From the NCBI GenBank assembly GCA_017794945.1, contig CP051239.1, forward strand, positions 1,240,001 through 1,304,000: a DNA stretch of 64,000 bases. The letters run 5' to 3'. Below the pieces are notes generated by a model. The model made no database searches and was not told the DNA's origin. It was given only the letters and a program-made list of their open reading frames with translations. Positions 28,264-36,428 of this stretch are shown here, piece by piece. Source of the DNA: Alcanivorax sp. (lineage in GTDB: Bacteria; Pseudomonadota; Gammaproteobacteria; Pseudomonadales; Alcanivoracaceae). A program made the position numbers and the translations under genes. The number at the start of each line of letters is the position of its first letter. Within the stretch, counting starts at the first letter, position 1.

Positions 28264-29829
28264 TCAGGCGACGCCGGCCTCGGCGGGCCCGGCCGCGCCC
28301 CGGCGGACGCCGCCCACCCAGAGTGGATGCGGCCCGGCCTGGCGCAGGCGGCGCACTCGCAGGCGGTCGACCAGGAACAGGCTGGCGGCGATCACCAGCA
28401 GCGAGCCGTTAACCAGCAGGCGGTCCGGATCCAGCCAGGAAGCGAACCCTTCGATGGCGCCCTGCAGCACCGGCACCAGCACATAGAGCACGGCACACAG
28501 GGGCAGCCAGACCCGCGCCGTGGTCAGTGGCGGGAAACGGAACGCGCTCAGCACCGCCACCAGCAAGGTGGCGACGAAGGCGGCTTTTTCCGCCACCGCG
28601 GTGGTGCCGGGCCAGGGCGAATACATCGCCAGCTTATTGGCCATGAAGGACGCGGCGATACCGGCCATCACGCCGAAGGTCACCCCCAGGGTGAGGCGCA
28701 ACATGATGGCGGCCGCCCGGCTCGGGCCCTGGCGGTCGGTGCGCCGCTCGCTCCACATGATGTTGCCGGAGACGAACAGCAGGCAGCCCAGCAGCCCCAG
28801 CACGAAATACAGCAGGCGCACGAACAGGCCGCCATAATCCCCGAAGTGCAGCGAATAGACCGGCGACAGCAGGAAATGATTGAACGGCCGCGCGCCGGGC
28901 GCGGACACCGTCAGCAGCTCGGCGTTATCGGCGCGCATCACCACATGGGCGTGGTGGGCCACATTGCCCGGCACCGAGCCGCCCACGTCGACCACGCCGT
29001 TTTCATCGCCGTACTGCTGCAACTCGATCCAGCCCACTTCCATGTCCGGGAGCTGCTCGCGGGCGGTGGCCAGATACTGGTCCACCGGCGCCATGGCGGC
29101 GGCGTTACCGCTCGCTTCCGGGGTCGGCCAGGCCTCCATGGCCTCGGTGGCGGCACCCTGGAACTGGGGCCCGAACACCAGGGCGCCCAGTGTCAGCGTG
29201 AGCAAGGCGAAACAGCCCATGGCGGCGCCGGTGACCGCGAAGATCAGATGGAACGGGAAGCTGATCACCCCCACCAGGTTATGCAGGTTTTTCCAATAGC
29301 GGCGCAGATTGCCCTGGTGCTTGAGCGCGAAGAATTCCTTTTTCATTTTCGGCCAGTGGATCACCAGGCCACCGATCAGCGCGGCGCCGTACAGCACCGA
29401 AATCACGCCCATCAGGTACAGCCCCACCGTCGGGATGCCGAGCTGGAAATGCAGCTCGTTGATGAACCCGGCCAGCTCCGAATGCGGGCGCTCGACGGCC
29501 TCCCCGGCATCGTTGAAGTCGCTGGCGTGCTCGGTGTGCCAGACCGCCTCGCCGTCCACTCTTTCCTGCCAGATGGCGGCGGGCTCGTCGCCGGGGATCA
29601 GGAACAGCCAGTTGCCGGCCTCCGGGTTTCTGGCGATCACCGTGTCCAGCAGGGCCTGCATGTTGGCATCGCCGGTTTCGGCGGTCTCCCAGGGCTCCTG
29701 CCAGTGATGCAGCTCATGGTGGAACATGTTGACCGCGCCGGCGAAGAACGCCACGAACAAGGCCAACCCGGAAACAATACCCACCCAGGCATGCAGATCG
29801 ATCTGCCGTTTCATGGTGTCGACGCGCAT
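28264..29829 (-). CDS. PepSY-associated TM protein (iron-uptake reductase type)
   Basis: A 521-residue inner membrane protein with the PepSY_TM layout: an N-terminal membrane anchor (LHAWVGIVSGLALFVAFFAG followed by HHELHHW), a periplasmic PepSY region, then helices around residues 150-230 and 300-480 with conserved His pairs that probably bind heme b. Such proteins accompany TonB-dependent siderophore receptors and are thought to reduce the ferric siderophore. Its ATG overlaps the stop of the preceding gene (TGATG), and a Fur-like box precedes the three-gene operon. No receptor gene is adjacent. Confidence 0.85.
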   Translation of the reverse strand: MRVDTMKRQIDLHAWVGIVSGLALFVAFFAGAVNMFHHELHHWQEPWETAETGDANMQALLDTVIARNPEAGNWLFLIPGDEPAAIWQERVDGEAVWHTEHASDFNDAGEAVERPHSELAGFINELHFQLGIPTVGLYLMGVISVLYGAALIGGLVIHWPKMKKEFFALKHQGNLRRYWKNLHNLVGVISFPFHLIFAVTGAAMGCFALLTLTLGALVFGPQFQGAATEAMEAWPTPEASGNAAAMAPVDQYLATAREQLPDMEVGWIELQQYGDENGVVDVGGSVPGNVAHHAHVVMRADNAELLTVSAPGARPFNHFLLSPVYSLHFGDYGGLFVRLLYFVLGLLGCLLFVSGNIMWSERRTDRQGPSRAAAIMLRLTLGVTFGVMAGIAASFMANKLAMYSPWPGTTAVAEKAAFVATLLVAVLSAFRFPPLTTARVWLPLCAVLYVLVPVLQGAIEGFASWLDPDRLLVNGSLLVIAASLFLVDRLRVRRLRQAGPHPLWVGGVRRGAAGPAEAGVA

Positions 29830-30083
29830 CAGGCACCCCCGTAAAGCGTGGTGGTTTGCAGCAACAGCCAGGCCAGGCCGTTGGCCGCCAGCAGTACCAC
29901 GCCGGCACGCCAATGGCTGGACGCAACCCCGGCGAGCACGATCAAAGCGGCCCAGAACACCAGGCACAGCAACATCATCAGTACCAGCCAGTCGTGCCAG
30001 TCCACCGGCATCGCCGCCGCCAGCAGGCCGCACAACATGGCCGCCAGCGGCAAGCCCAGCACCCCCCCCAGAAGCGCCCTCAT
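29829..30083 (-). CDS. small three-helix membrane protein of PepSY operon
   Basis: An 84-residue, almost wholly hydrophobic protein with about three membrane helices (LLGGVLGLPLAAMLCGLLAA, WLVLMMLLCLVFWAALIVLAG, GVVLLAANGLAWLLL). It resembles the DUF-type small proteins that sit beside PepSY_TM genes in iron-uptake loci (DUF3649-like), but I cannot fix the family by eye. It overlaps both neighbours: 4 bp with the upstream gene and 1 bp with the PepSY gene, so the three are one translational unit. Confidence 0.8.
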   Translation of the reverse strand: MRALLGGVLGLPLAAMLCGLLAAAMPVDWHDWLVLMMLLCLVFWAALIVLAGVASSHWRAGVVLLAANGLAWLLLQTTTLYGGA

Positions 30084-30364
30084 GCCCTCTCTCCGGAGGC
30101 GCCGGGGCGCCGGTAGCTGTCGACCAGATGGCCCACCAGCATGGGCAGCGAGATGGCGCCCAGGGCGAACACCCAGCAGGCGGTGAACAACCCCACGCCC
30201 GGCCCCAAACGCCAGCCCCAGCCGGCGAAACCACCGACCACCAGAATCACGCCGGCAAGGCGGGCGGCGGCCGGCAACGGCTGGGCCAGGGCCCGCTGCT
30301 GGCGGTCGGAGAGATACAGTAACGCGGTGCCGGTCAACAGCACCGCGGCGAGAAGGAACAGCAT
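30080..30364 (-). CDS. small membrane protein, first gene of the Fur-box operon (DUF3325-like)
   Basis: A 94-residue membrane protein with three predicted helices (FLLAAVLLTGTALLYL, LAGVILVVGGFAGWGWRLG, LFTACWVFALGAISLPMLVG). Position and shape suit a DUF3325-type partner of PepSY iron reductases. I use the ATG at 30364, which starts directly before the first helix; the open frame extends 21 codons further through the Fur-like box. It overlaps the next gene by 4 bp (ATGA). Confidence 0.78.
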   Translation of the reverse strand: MLFLLAAVLLTGTALLYLSDRQQRALAQPLPAAARLAGVILVVGGFAGWGWRLGPGVGLFTACWVFALGAISLPMLVGHLVDSYRRPGASGERA

Positions 30365-30384
30365 AGTGAACTCAAAGTGATCCT

Positions 30385-30403
30385 GATAACGATTCGCATT
30401 TAT
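30385..30403. promoter_or_regulatory. Fur-box-like operator
   Basis: GATAACGATTCGCATTTAT matches 12 of 19 positions of the classical Fur consensus, with both conserved half-sites GATAA.GAT and .CATT. It lies 21 bp before the first codon of the PepSY operon in locally AT-rich DNA, so iron repression is likely. Confidence 0.65.
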
Positions 30404-30453
30404 ACTCTTGAGACGGCAAGGGGTCAATGCGCCGGCGTCTTATCGCAGGGGGG

Positions 30454-31023
30454 TCACAAAGAGTTCATCGCGTCCTGGGCGGCGGTGATGCGCTCCGCGC
30501 TGAGCGTGCGCCAGTCCAGGTGGTCCCGGTCGGGCACCCAGACATCGGTGAAGCGGGCGGCGTCGGCCACCGCCATTTCCGCGCTCAACAGCGGCACCTC
30601 GTGGAGATGCCCGTGCAGTCCCCCGGCCCGGGAGACCACATCCAGCCAGCCGGCGGGCCGTTGGTGCAGGCGCACGCCGGGCAGCGGACAGCGGTCCACC
30701 GGCTCGCTGACCGCGCAGTCCAGCACCGCGTCCCGCTCGTGGCTGATGCCCTGGCGCCAGAGCGCGGAGCCGCCCACCACCACCAGGGAGGGGAAGGCGC
30801 GCCGCAGCGCCAGGCACAGATCCGCCTCGGCGGGTGTCTCACCGCTGCCCAGCCGGATGAACACCGGCCGTGGCGGCGCCACCTGACGCACCTGGCCACT
30901 TTCCAGCCAGCGCAGGGCCAGCGCCATGGCGGCCTGTTCGTCGCCGGGCAGCTGCTGCTTCAGGTCGGCCAGGGTGAACACCACCGGCAGGCGGGTATCG
31001 AGGTCGCGGGACAACGCGCTCAT
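30454..31023 (-). CDS. AbiEi-like winged-helix protein (possible antitoxin)
   Basis: A 189-residue protein. The N-terminal part (VFTLADLKQQLPGDEQAAMA, then LRWLESGQVRQVAPPRPVF) looks like the winged helix of AbiEi-type type IV antitoxins, and the second part has the family-like phrase VVVGGSALWRQGISHER followed by a beta-rich region (LDCAVSEPV, VRLHQRPAGWLDVV). This is a weak recognition by pattern, not a confirmed family hit. The ATG at 31023 overlaps the stop of the preceding gene by 4 bp. No AbiEii nucleotidyltransferase partner is present; the coupled gene is the Arg-rich protein at 31020. Confidence 0.7.
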   Translation of the reverse strand: MSALSRDLDTRLPVVFTLADLKQQLPGDEQAAMALALRWLESGQVRQVAPPRPVFIRLGSGETPAEADLCLALRRAFPSLVVVGGSALWRQGISHERDAVLDCAVSEPVDRCPLPGVRLHQRPAGWLDVVSRAGGLHGHLHEVPLLSAEMAVADAARFTDVWVPDRDHLDWRTLSAERITAAQDAMNSL

Positions 31024-31628
31024 GAATCCACCACGCAGGGCTCGCCGCGGTCCAGACCCAGCCAGCCGCGCACGCGCAGCACCCGGGCCAGCGCCCAACA
31101 GATCACCGCCACCCGGCCGGCGTTTTCGGCCAGGCAGCGGCGGTGTTCGGCGAGCTTGCGCACGGCGTCTTCCAGCCGCTGCTGGCAGACCGCGCGGCGC
31201 GGGTCCGGCCGGCTTTGCTGGGCCAGCTGCAGGGTCAGCAAGCGGCCCTGGAAGTCCTCCATGTGCGCCACATAGGCCCGGTCCACCACGCTGAAGCTGC
31301 TCAGGCGCTGAATGCCGGCGCGGCGGTGGCGCCGCCGGCCGGCCTGCTCGCGCCGATCACGGCCGAACACGCCACTGAGCCGGTAGAGCGCGCGCCACCA
31401 CCAGGGCCGGCGATCGGCCACCGACAAGTACCAGGCCCAGGCCTGCAGGCGGACGATATCGTGGCGCAGCTCGCGGACCCGCTGATGGCGGCGGCCACGG
31501 GCCCGGGGGCCGGCCCCGGAACGGTATACGGAGTAGTACTCGGAAAGGGCCCGGGCGCGGCCGTGAAGCGCCTCGATGGCGAGCCGCAACGGCGATTCGG
31601 ACGCCGCCTTTTGTCCCTCGGAAGCCAT
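31020..31628 (-). CDS. uncharacterised Arg-rich helical protein, coupled to AbiEi-like gene
   Basis: A 202-residue protein I do not recognise. It is strongly basic and helical, with a Trp-rich patch (LQAWAWYLSVADRRPWWWRALYRL) and a highly basic middle (RDRREQAGRRRHRRAG). The C-terminal half reads as long amphipathic helices (FQGRLLTLQLAQQ, CQQRLEDAVRKLAEHRRCL). There is no signal peptide. The start at 31628 has AGGAG seven bases upstream. Its stop overlaps the AbiEi-like start, so the two are made together. Nucleic acid or membrane-surface binding is possible from its charge, but nothing more can be said. Confidence 0.75.
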   Translation of the reverse strand: MASEGQKAASESPLRLAIEALHGRARALSEYYSVYRSGAGPRARGRRHQRVRELRHDIVRLQAWAWYLSVADRRPWWWRALYRLSGVFGRDRREQAGRRRHRRAGIQRLSSFSVVDRAYVAHMEDFQGRLLTLQLAQQSRPDPRRAVCQQRLEDAVRKLAEHRRCLAENAGRVAVICWALARVLRVRGWLGLDRGEPCVVDS

Positions 31629-31820
31629 CGGATCACTCCTGGTTAACGGGCCGGGCGGCCCGCAATATTCGCCCCTGATCACGGGTGGCAAAGGGCCACC
31701 CAATACGCATTCACTCTAGCCAGCCGGGGGGGAGCACCAAAGACACAATGCGTCCCGTTTGGGTGAACGGATGTAGCCGAATGTATCTTTTCGGCCCGGG
31801 CGTCGCCGGCGTCCGGGCAT

Positions 31821-31853
31821 AAAAAAACCGCCGGGGTGACCGGCGGTTTTTTT
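31821..31853 (-). terminator. bidirectional intrinsic terminator
   Basis: Perfect 14-bp arms AAAAAAACCGCCGG / CCGGCGGTTTTTTT around loop GGTGA. It closes the small lipoprotein gene at 31872 and would also stop any plus-strand transcript. Confidence 0.92.
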
Positions 31854-31871
31854 GTCGCTGACGAAGCTGTA

Positions 31872-32111
31872 TTAGCTGTCGTCACCGTCCATGGCTTCGC
31901 CCATTTCGCTACCGGCTTCCTTGGTTTCATCCCAAGCTTCGCCCATCTCTTCACCGGCCTCTTCCATGGGGCCCTGATCTTCGGTGACGTCCTCAACGGC
32001 CTCGTCGACGTTTTCGCCAGCTTTTTCCATCGGGCCTTGCTGATCGCAACCGGCCAGACCCAGCAGGCCACCAAACACTACTACTAACAGTCCTTTACTG
32101 AACGTACGCAT
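31872..32111 (-). CDS. small acidic lipoprotein
   Basis: A 79-residue lipoprotein: signal MRTFSKGLLVVVFGGLLGLAGC with lipobox LAGC, then a very acidic helical tail built of imperfect repeats (QGPMEKAGENVDEAVEDV, QGPMEEAGEEMGEAWDE, AGSEMGEAMDG). This resembles small envelope-stress or YtxH/entericidin-like lipoproteins, with no defined biochemical role. GAGGAG lies seven bases before the ATG, and a strong terminator follows the gene. Confidence 0.85.
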   Translation of the reverse strand: MRTFSKGLLVVVFGGLLGLAGCDQQGPMEKAGENVDEAVEDVTEDQGPMEEAGEEMGEAWDETKEAGSEMGEAMDGDDS

Positions 32112-32297
32112 AGTCACTCCTCGACGTGTCGTGATCGTTGAGGAGCAATCTATCGTTCCGCTTCGCCAGTGAACAGGGGCCACCCCTTTGATTTTCCTCT
32201 ATTTTACGTTCCGACAAACCGGCGCTGCGCGGCTCCGGGCGGCGTTGGGACGCCGCACCAACCCTGCTATGATCGATAAGCGCATGAGGAGCCGGGG

Positions 32298-33395
32298 ATG
32301 AAAAGACTGAGCCAACAACTGGGCGGGCTCGCCCAGCTACTAACAACAATGGGCGGAGAAGTCACACAGGTGGTGCAGGATATGCACGGCACCATCGCCA
32401 ACCCGTTCAAGATCCGGGGCGAAGGCTATACCGCCGCGCCCATCGTCTACGACCTGATCCGTTACGGGTTTCGCCAGGCCGGCAATCTCGCCGGGTTCGC
32501 CAATCTGGCCGCCGATCCGGACCAGGAGCTGCGCGACAACCTGGACCTGCGCAGCGTGGTCAACGGCGTGTTCGGGCAATTGCTGCACACCCAGGACAGC
32601 GACTACGCGCTGCCGATGACCATGCTGCCCCAGGCGCCGTCCCTGGAACGGGACACCCTGATTCTGTTCGTGCACGGGCTATGCCTGAACGAAGGCTGCT
32701 GGAACAACCCGGCCGCCCGCGCCTTCAGCGACTGGGCCGGCCCGAAACTGGATGCCCAGACCCGCACGCTGCGCTACAACACCGGCCTGCATATTTCCGA
32801 GAACGGCCGTGCACTGGCCGATCTGCTGGCCGGCATCGCGCTGCCCTCCCGCGTCATTCTGATCGGCCACAGCATGGGCGGCCTGGTGTCGCGCAGCGCC
32901 CTGCATCAGGGCCGCGAACGGGGCGACGCCTGGGTCGACCGCATCAGCCATCTGGCGTGCCTCGGGGCGCCCCACCAGGGGGCAGTGCTGGAACGGGTCG
33001 GCAACCAGGCCAACCGGCTGCTGGGCGTCACCCCCTACTCCCGGCCCCTGATGCGGTTGGGCAATCTGCGCTCCGACGGCATCCGCGACCTGCGCTTCGG
33101 CTACGTGCTGGAAAAGCAATGGCGGGACCGGCCACTGGATGAAGCCCGGCCCAGCGGCAAAGTGCCGCTGGACCCGCACGTGAAACAACTGTTCCTGGCC
33201 GGCTCGCTCAGTGACGAGGGCGCCGACAACCCGCTGGGCGACTGGCTGGTGCGGGTGGACAGCGCCCTGGCCGAACGGCTCTACCCCGACGCCGACAACC
33301 TCACCCGGCGGCTGTTCCATCGCATGGGCCATATGGCGATGCTGGAAGACCCGCGCACCTACGACAGCCTGCGGGAGTGGCTGACCGCCCCATGA
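32298..33395 (+). CDS. alpha/beta hydrolase (lipase/esterase, PGAP1-like)
   Basis: A 365-residue cytosolic or membrane-associated esterase. The hydrolase domain begins near residue 115 (LILFVHGLCLNEGCW, oxyanion loop) with nucleophile elbow LIGHSMGGLVSRSAL, a LGAPHQG loop typical of PGAP1-like lipases, and a C-terminal His in RMGHMAMLED. The N-terminal 110 residues are helical and not part of the fold. It has no signal peptide. It overlaps the methyltransferase gene by 4 bp (ATGA), so the two are one operon. Confidence 0.88.
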   Translation: MKRLSQQLGGLAQLLTTMGGEVTQVVQDMHGTIANPFKIRGEGYTAAPIVYDLIRYGFRQAGNLAGFANLAADPDQELRDNLDLRSVVNGVFGQLLHTQDSDYALPMTMLPQAPSLERDTLILFVHGLCLNEGCWNNPAARAFSDWAGPKLDAQTRTLRYNTGLHISENGRALADLLAGIALPSRVILIGHSMGGLVSRSALHQGRERGDAWVDRISHLACLGAPHQGAVLERVGNQANRLLGVTPYSRPLMRLGNLRSDGIRDLRFGYVLEKQWRDRPLDEARPSGKVPLDPHVKQLFLAGSLSDEGADNPLGDWLVRVDSALAERLYPDADNLTRRLFHRMGHMAMLEDPRTYDSLREWLTAP

Positions 33396-34027
33396 GCGAC
33401 TGCCGCCTGTGCGGGCAACCCAACGCCGAGCTCTTCGCCTCCGTGGAAGGGCGCCGCTATCTGCGTTGCCCGCGCTGCCACCTGACGTTTCTCGGCGTTA
33501 ACCAGTTACCCGACCGCGCCGACGAAAAAGCCCAGTACGACCTGCACCGCAATGAACCGGACGACCCCGGGTACCGGCGTTTCCTGGATCAGCTGGGGGC
33601 GCCGCTGTGCGAGCGCCTGCGCGCCGGCGACCGGGGGCTGGATTTCGGCTGCGGCCCGGGCCCGGCCCTGGCTCGCATGTTGGAGGAACGCGGCCACCCG
33701 ATGCGGATCTACGATCCGATTTACGCCCCGGACCCGGCGGTGCTCGATCAGCAGTACGATTTCGTCACCTGCACCGAGGTACTCGAGCACCTGCACTGGC
33801 CGGAGCGGGAGTGGCGACGATTCGCGGCGCTGGTGAAACCGGGGGGCTGGCTGGGGGTGATGACCCGTTTTCTGACCGACGACGGGCATTTTCCGCGCTG
33901 GCACTACCGGCGCGACCCCACCCATGTGTGCTTCTGGCAGCCGGCCACGTTCCAGTGGCTGGCGAAGGAGCAGGGCTGGGAACTGGTGATGGCGAACAAT
34001 CCGGTGGCGCTCTTACGCCGGCGGTAA
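33392..34027 (+). CDS. class I SAM-dependent methyltransferase with zinc ribbon
   Basis: A 211-residue methyltransferase. The N-terminus has two CxxC pairs (CRLCG, CPRCH) forming a small zinc ribbon, followed by the SAM-binding motif LDFGCGPGPALARML, acidic motif IYDPIYAP, and FVTCTEVLEHLHWPEREW with PGGWLGVMT. The pattern is common in methyltransferases that act on nucleotide sugars or small molecules. The ATG at 33392 overlaps the esterase stop; a GTG or other start further up is unnecessary. Confidence 0.88.
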   Translation: MSDCRLCGQPNAELFASVEGRRYLRCPRCHLTFLGVNQLPDRADEKAQYDLHRNEPDDPGYRRFLDQLGAPLCERLRAGDRGLDFGCGPGPALARMLEERGHPMRIYDPIYAPDPAVLDQQYDFVTCTEVLEHLHWPEREWRRFAALVKPGGWLGVMTRFLTDDGHFPRWHYRRDPTHVCFWQPATFQWLAKEQGWELVMANNPVALLRRR

Positions 34028-34064
34028 CGCCGGCCTCGACGTCATACCGGCACGGGCGGAGGGC

Positions 34065-34166
34065 TTACCCGGCCACCGCCATGGCGATCAACGCCGCCAG
34101 CAGCGCCAGCGGCACGATAATAAGCAGGCCGCGCAGCAGGCGACCCTTCAGGTAGGACCAATCCAT
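34065..34166 (-). CDS. 33-residue single-helix membrane protein
   Basis: A very short open frame with a good ribosome site (GGAGGGG, six bases before the ATG at 34166). The product begins MDWSYLKGRLLRG and continues as one hydrophobic helix (LLIIVPLALLAALIAMAVAG). Charge distribution (basic before the helix) fits a small N-in membrane protein, as seen for many stress-linked small proteins. It occupies the otherwise empty gap between the methyltransferase and GNAT genes, convergent with the former. Function is unknown. Confidence 0.6.
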   Translation of the reverse strand: MDWSYLKGRLLRGLLIIVPLALLAALIAMAVAG

Positions 34167-34246
34167 AGTTTTCCCCTCCAATGGGTTCGACTATAGACCG
34201 GCGTTGACGCTTCCTTCATGAGGCGAACGTACTAGACGTTCACATT

Positions 34247-34858
34247 TTACATTTCAGCGTCCGCCTGGCTGGCGTCACGCATCCAGAATTGCATGGTCTT
34301 TTCGGTTTCCTCGCTGTCCCCCAGGTCTTTCCAGGGAAAACGGGCGGTGAGCGCCGGCTCCGGCCGGTACCCGCGCCCTCGCCAGAACGGCTCCAGCGAG
34401 CGGTAATCGGCCGGGCGCCGCGGGTGGGCCGGGTCGCGCACCACCGCGCAGAAGGCGGTCAGCGGGTAGCCGAAGTCCTGGGCGTACAGCTCGCGCAGAT
34501 CGAAAAAGCGGTGGCCCACGCCCTCGCCCCGGTACTCGGGCAGCAACACCGACTCGCCGAAGTAAAACACCTGCTCGGGGGGCGGGCCGTGGCGTTCGAA
34601 CGGCGCCACGAATTCCGGGTCGGCGTCGGTCAACGGCAGGCCGGTGGCGGCGCCGATCAGACGGTTGTACTCCATGGCCAACACCACCACGCTCTGCTTG
34701 GAGCGGGCGTAGCGGTCCAGGTAGTCTCGTTCGTACTCCACCGAGCCGTCATAGAGGTAAGGGTAATCGCGAAAAATGCGGATACGCAGATCCGCGAGCT
34801 CGTCCAGCCACGGCTCCACGGCAATGCCGCTCACCGGTCGAATTTCCACTGCGGACAT
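34247..34858 (-). CDS. GNAT family N-acetyltransferase
   Basis: A 203-residue acetyl-CoA-dependent acyltransferase. The GNAT core is recognisable in VVVLAMEYNRLIGAATGLPL and the pyrophosphate-binding segment VLLPEYRGEGVGHRFFDLRE. The substrate is unknown. AAGGAGG precedes the ATG by six bases. It lies 28 bp from the TSUP gene but probably forms the last gene after that operon on the same strand. Confidence 0.85.
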   Translation of the reverse strand: MSAVEIRPVSGIAVEPWLDELADLRIRIFRDYPYLYDGSVEYERDYLDRYARSKQSVVVLAMEYNRLIGAATGLPLTDADPEFVAPFERHGPPPEQVFYFGESVLLPEYRGEGVGHRFFDLRELYAQDFGYPLTAFCAVVRDPAHPRRPADYRSLEPFWRGRGYRPEPALTARFPWKDLGDSEETEKTMQFWMRDASQADAEM

Positions 34859-34886
34859 GGCGCCCTCCTTGTTGCTGCCTTAAATC

Positions 34887-35627
34887 CTAGAACACCAAGG
34901 CCAGCCCGGCCAGCAACAACACACTGAACAGCACCTGACGGAAGCGATGCTCGTCGACGCGGTGATGCAGAATCTCACCCAGCACGATGCCCGCCAGCAC
35001 CACCGGCGCCAGCGCCGCAAGCTGTGGCCACACCGGCTGCAGCGCCCCCTGGGCGGCATACCCCAGGGTCAGCAGACCGTTGAGCGTGAACCAGACCATG
35101 ATCAGGGTGGCCCGGAAACGGCTTTTGTCCAGGGTCACGCCGCTCAGCGCGTACACCAGCAAGGGCCCGCCGGACGCATACAAACCATGGGTGACCCCGG
35201 CCAGCAGCATCCACACCCGGCCCCAGCCGGCGCCGTGGGGCCGGGCCGGCGCGGGCCCGTGGCGCAGGCGCCAGAGCTCGCGGACACTGAACACCGCGAT
35301 CAGCACGCCGAACAGGGTTTGCAGCAGCGCCTGCCCCAGCCAGGGCCACGCCAGGTAGCCGGCCAGGGTGCCCGCCGCCATTAACGGCAGAATGCCGCGC
35401 ACCAGCAGGCGCCAGTGCACCAGCCGCCGGTAGCGGATCGACAGGTAGCCGCTGAGCAGCAGGTTGAGCGGCACCAGCACCGGCATCAGCGTATCCAGCG
35501 GCAACACCAGCGCGCCCAGGGACAGGGCGATGACGATGGAGCCGAAGCCGGTCATCGCCTCGGTGGTGTAGGCCAGCAGCACGAACAGGCCCAGCAGCAC
35601 CCACGGGGACAGCAACAGTTCCAGCAT
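34887..35627 (-). CDS. TSUP (TauE/SafE) family membrane transporter
   Basis: A 246-residue inner membrane protein with about eight helices in two repeats. The family phrase TEAMTGFGSIVIALSLGALVLPLDTLMPVLVPLNLL opens repeat 1 and GVTHGLYASGGPLLVYALSG opens repeat 2. Members move sulfonates, sulfite or other organic anions. Its ATG directly follows the SDR stop (TGAATG), so it is co-translated as the fifth gene of the FMO operon. In that context it may export or import an organic acid made or used by the pathway. Confidence 0.88.
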   Translation of the reverse strand: MLELLLSPWVLLGLFVLLAYTTEAMTGFGSIVIALSLGALVLPLDTLMPVLVPLNLLLSGYLSIRYRRLVHWRLLVRGILPLMAAGTLAGYLAWPWLGQALLQTLFGVLIAVFSVRELWRLRHGPAPARPHGAGWGRVWMLLAGVTHGLYASGGPLLVYALSGVTLDKSRFRATLIMVWFTLNGLLTLGYAAQGALQPVWPQLAALAPVVLAGIVLGEILHHRVDEHRFRQVLFSVLLLAGLALVF

Positions 35628-36428
35628 TCAGGATTCCAGTTCCACGGCGAAGCGGCGGCGCATCAAACGATGATAGGTATTCGGCGCCAGCCGCCACAAC
35701 AGGCTGGCGAACACCGTGAAGCGGTCGGGGAACAGCCGCTTTTCGCCGCGCGCCAGTGCTTCCAGGATGCGCTCGGCCATCCAGTCGGCGCTGCGCACCT
35801 TGCCCACCGACGAGCGGGCATGGGCGGCGGGCTTGCCGTCGAAGCCGAGCGCGTTGGTTTCGATCGGCGTGGCCAGAAAGCTGGGATACACCATCAGCAC
35901 GCGGATGCCCTGGTCCGCCACCTCGCCGCGCAGCACTTCGAAGAACTGGGTCAGCGCCGCCTTGGCGCTGCAGTAGCCGGCGCGGCCCAGCACCGGCATC
36001 CAGCCGGCCATGGAGCCGATATTGACCACGCAGCCGCCGCTCTCGCGCAGCAACGGCAGGCAGCCCAGGGTCAGCGCCACCGGCGCTTCCCAGTCCACCG
36101 CCATGACCTGGCGGAACACCTTCATTTCGGTGCGCGCCGCCGGCGAGCGGTGGGTGATGCCGGCGTTGTTGATCAGCACGTCCAGCCGGCCGCCGGCGGT
36201 GACCGCTTCGATCAAGCGCTCCAGGGCCGGCCCGTCGGTAAGATCCACGGCGAAGTGACGCACCCGGTGCCCGTCCTCGGCGGCCAGCTCGGCGTGCTTC
36301 TCCGCCAGGGCATCGGCGTCCCGGTCCACCAGAATCACACTGTGGCCGCGCGCGAACGCCGCCCTGGCCAGGGACCAGCCCAGGCCGGACGCGGCGCCGG
36401 TAATCAGCGTGGTGGTCGGGGCGGTCAT
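35628..36428 (-). CDS. SDR family oxidoreductase
   Basis: A 266-residue classical-type dehydrogenase: cofactor motif TGAASGLG near residue 11, DVLINNAG, catalytic Ser in NIGSMAGW and YCSAK. The C-terminal extension with RLAPNTYHRLMRRRF resembles SDRs of lipid metabolism. Asp after the second strand (VDRDADAL) suggests NAD preference. It overlaps the epimerase gene by 4 bp and abuts the TSUP gene, fourth in the FMO operon. It could oxidise an alcohol produced or released in the pathway. Confidence 0.9.
   Translation of the reverse strand: MTAPTTTLITGAASGLGWSLARAAFARGHSVILVDRDADALAEKHAELAAEDGHRVRHFAVDLTDGPALERLIEAVTAGGRLDVLINNAGITHRSPAARTEMKVFRQVMAVDWEAPVALTLGCLPLLRESGGCVVNIGSMAGWMPVLGRAGYCSAKAALTQFFEVLRGEVADQGIRVLMVYPSFLATPIETNALGFDGKPAAHARSSVGKVRSADWMAERILEALARGEKRLFPDRFTVFASLLWRLAPNTYHRLMRRRFAVELES

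Noticed and set aside
28264..30234. One 656-codon frame covering the PepSY gene and beyond
   Set aside because: The upstream 135 codons are antiframe to two small membrane protein genes that overlap perfectly with each other and with the PepSY start.
31679..32074. 131-codon minus-strand frame
   Set aside because: Shadow of the small lipoprotein gene in another frame; it reads across the strong terminator at 31821.
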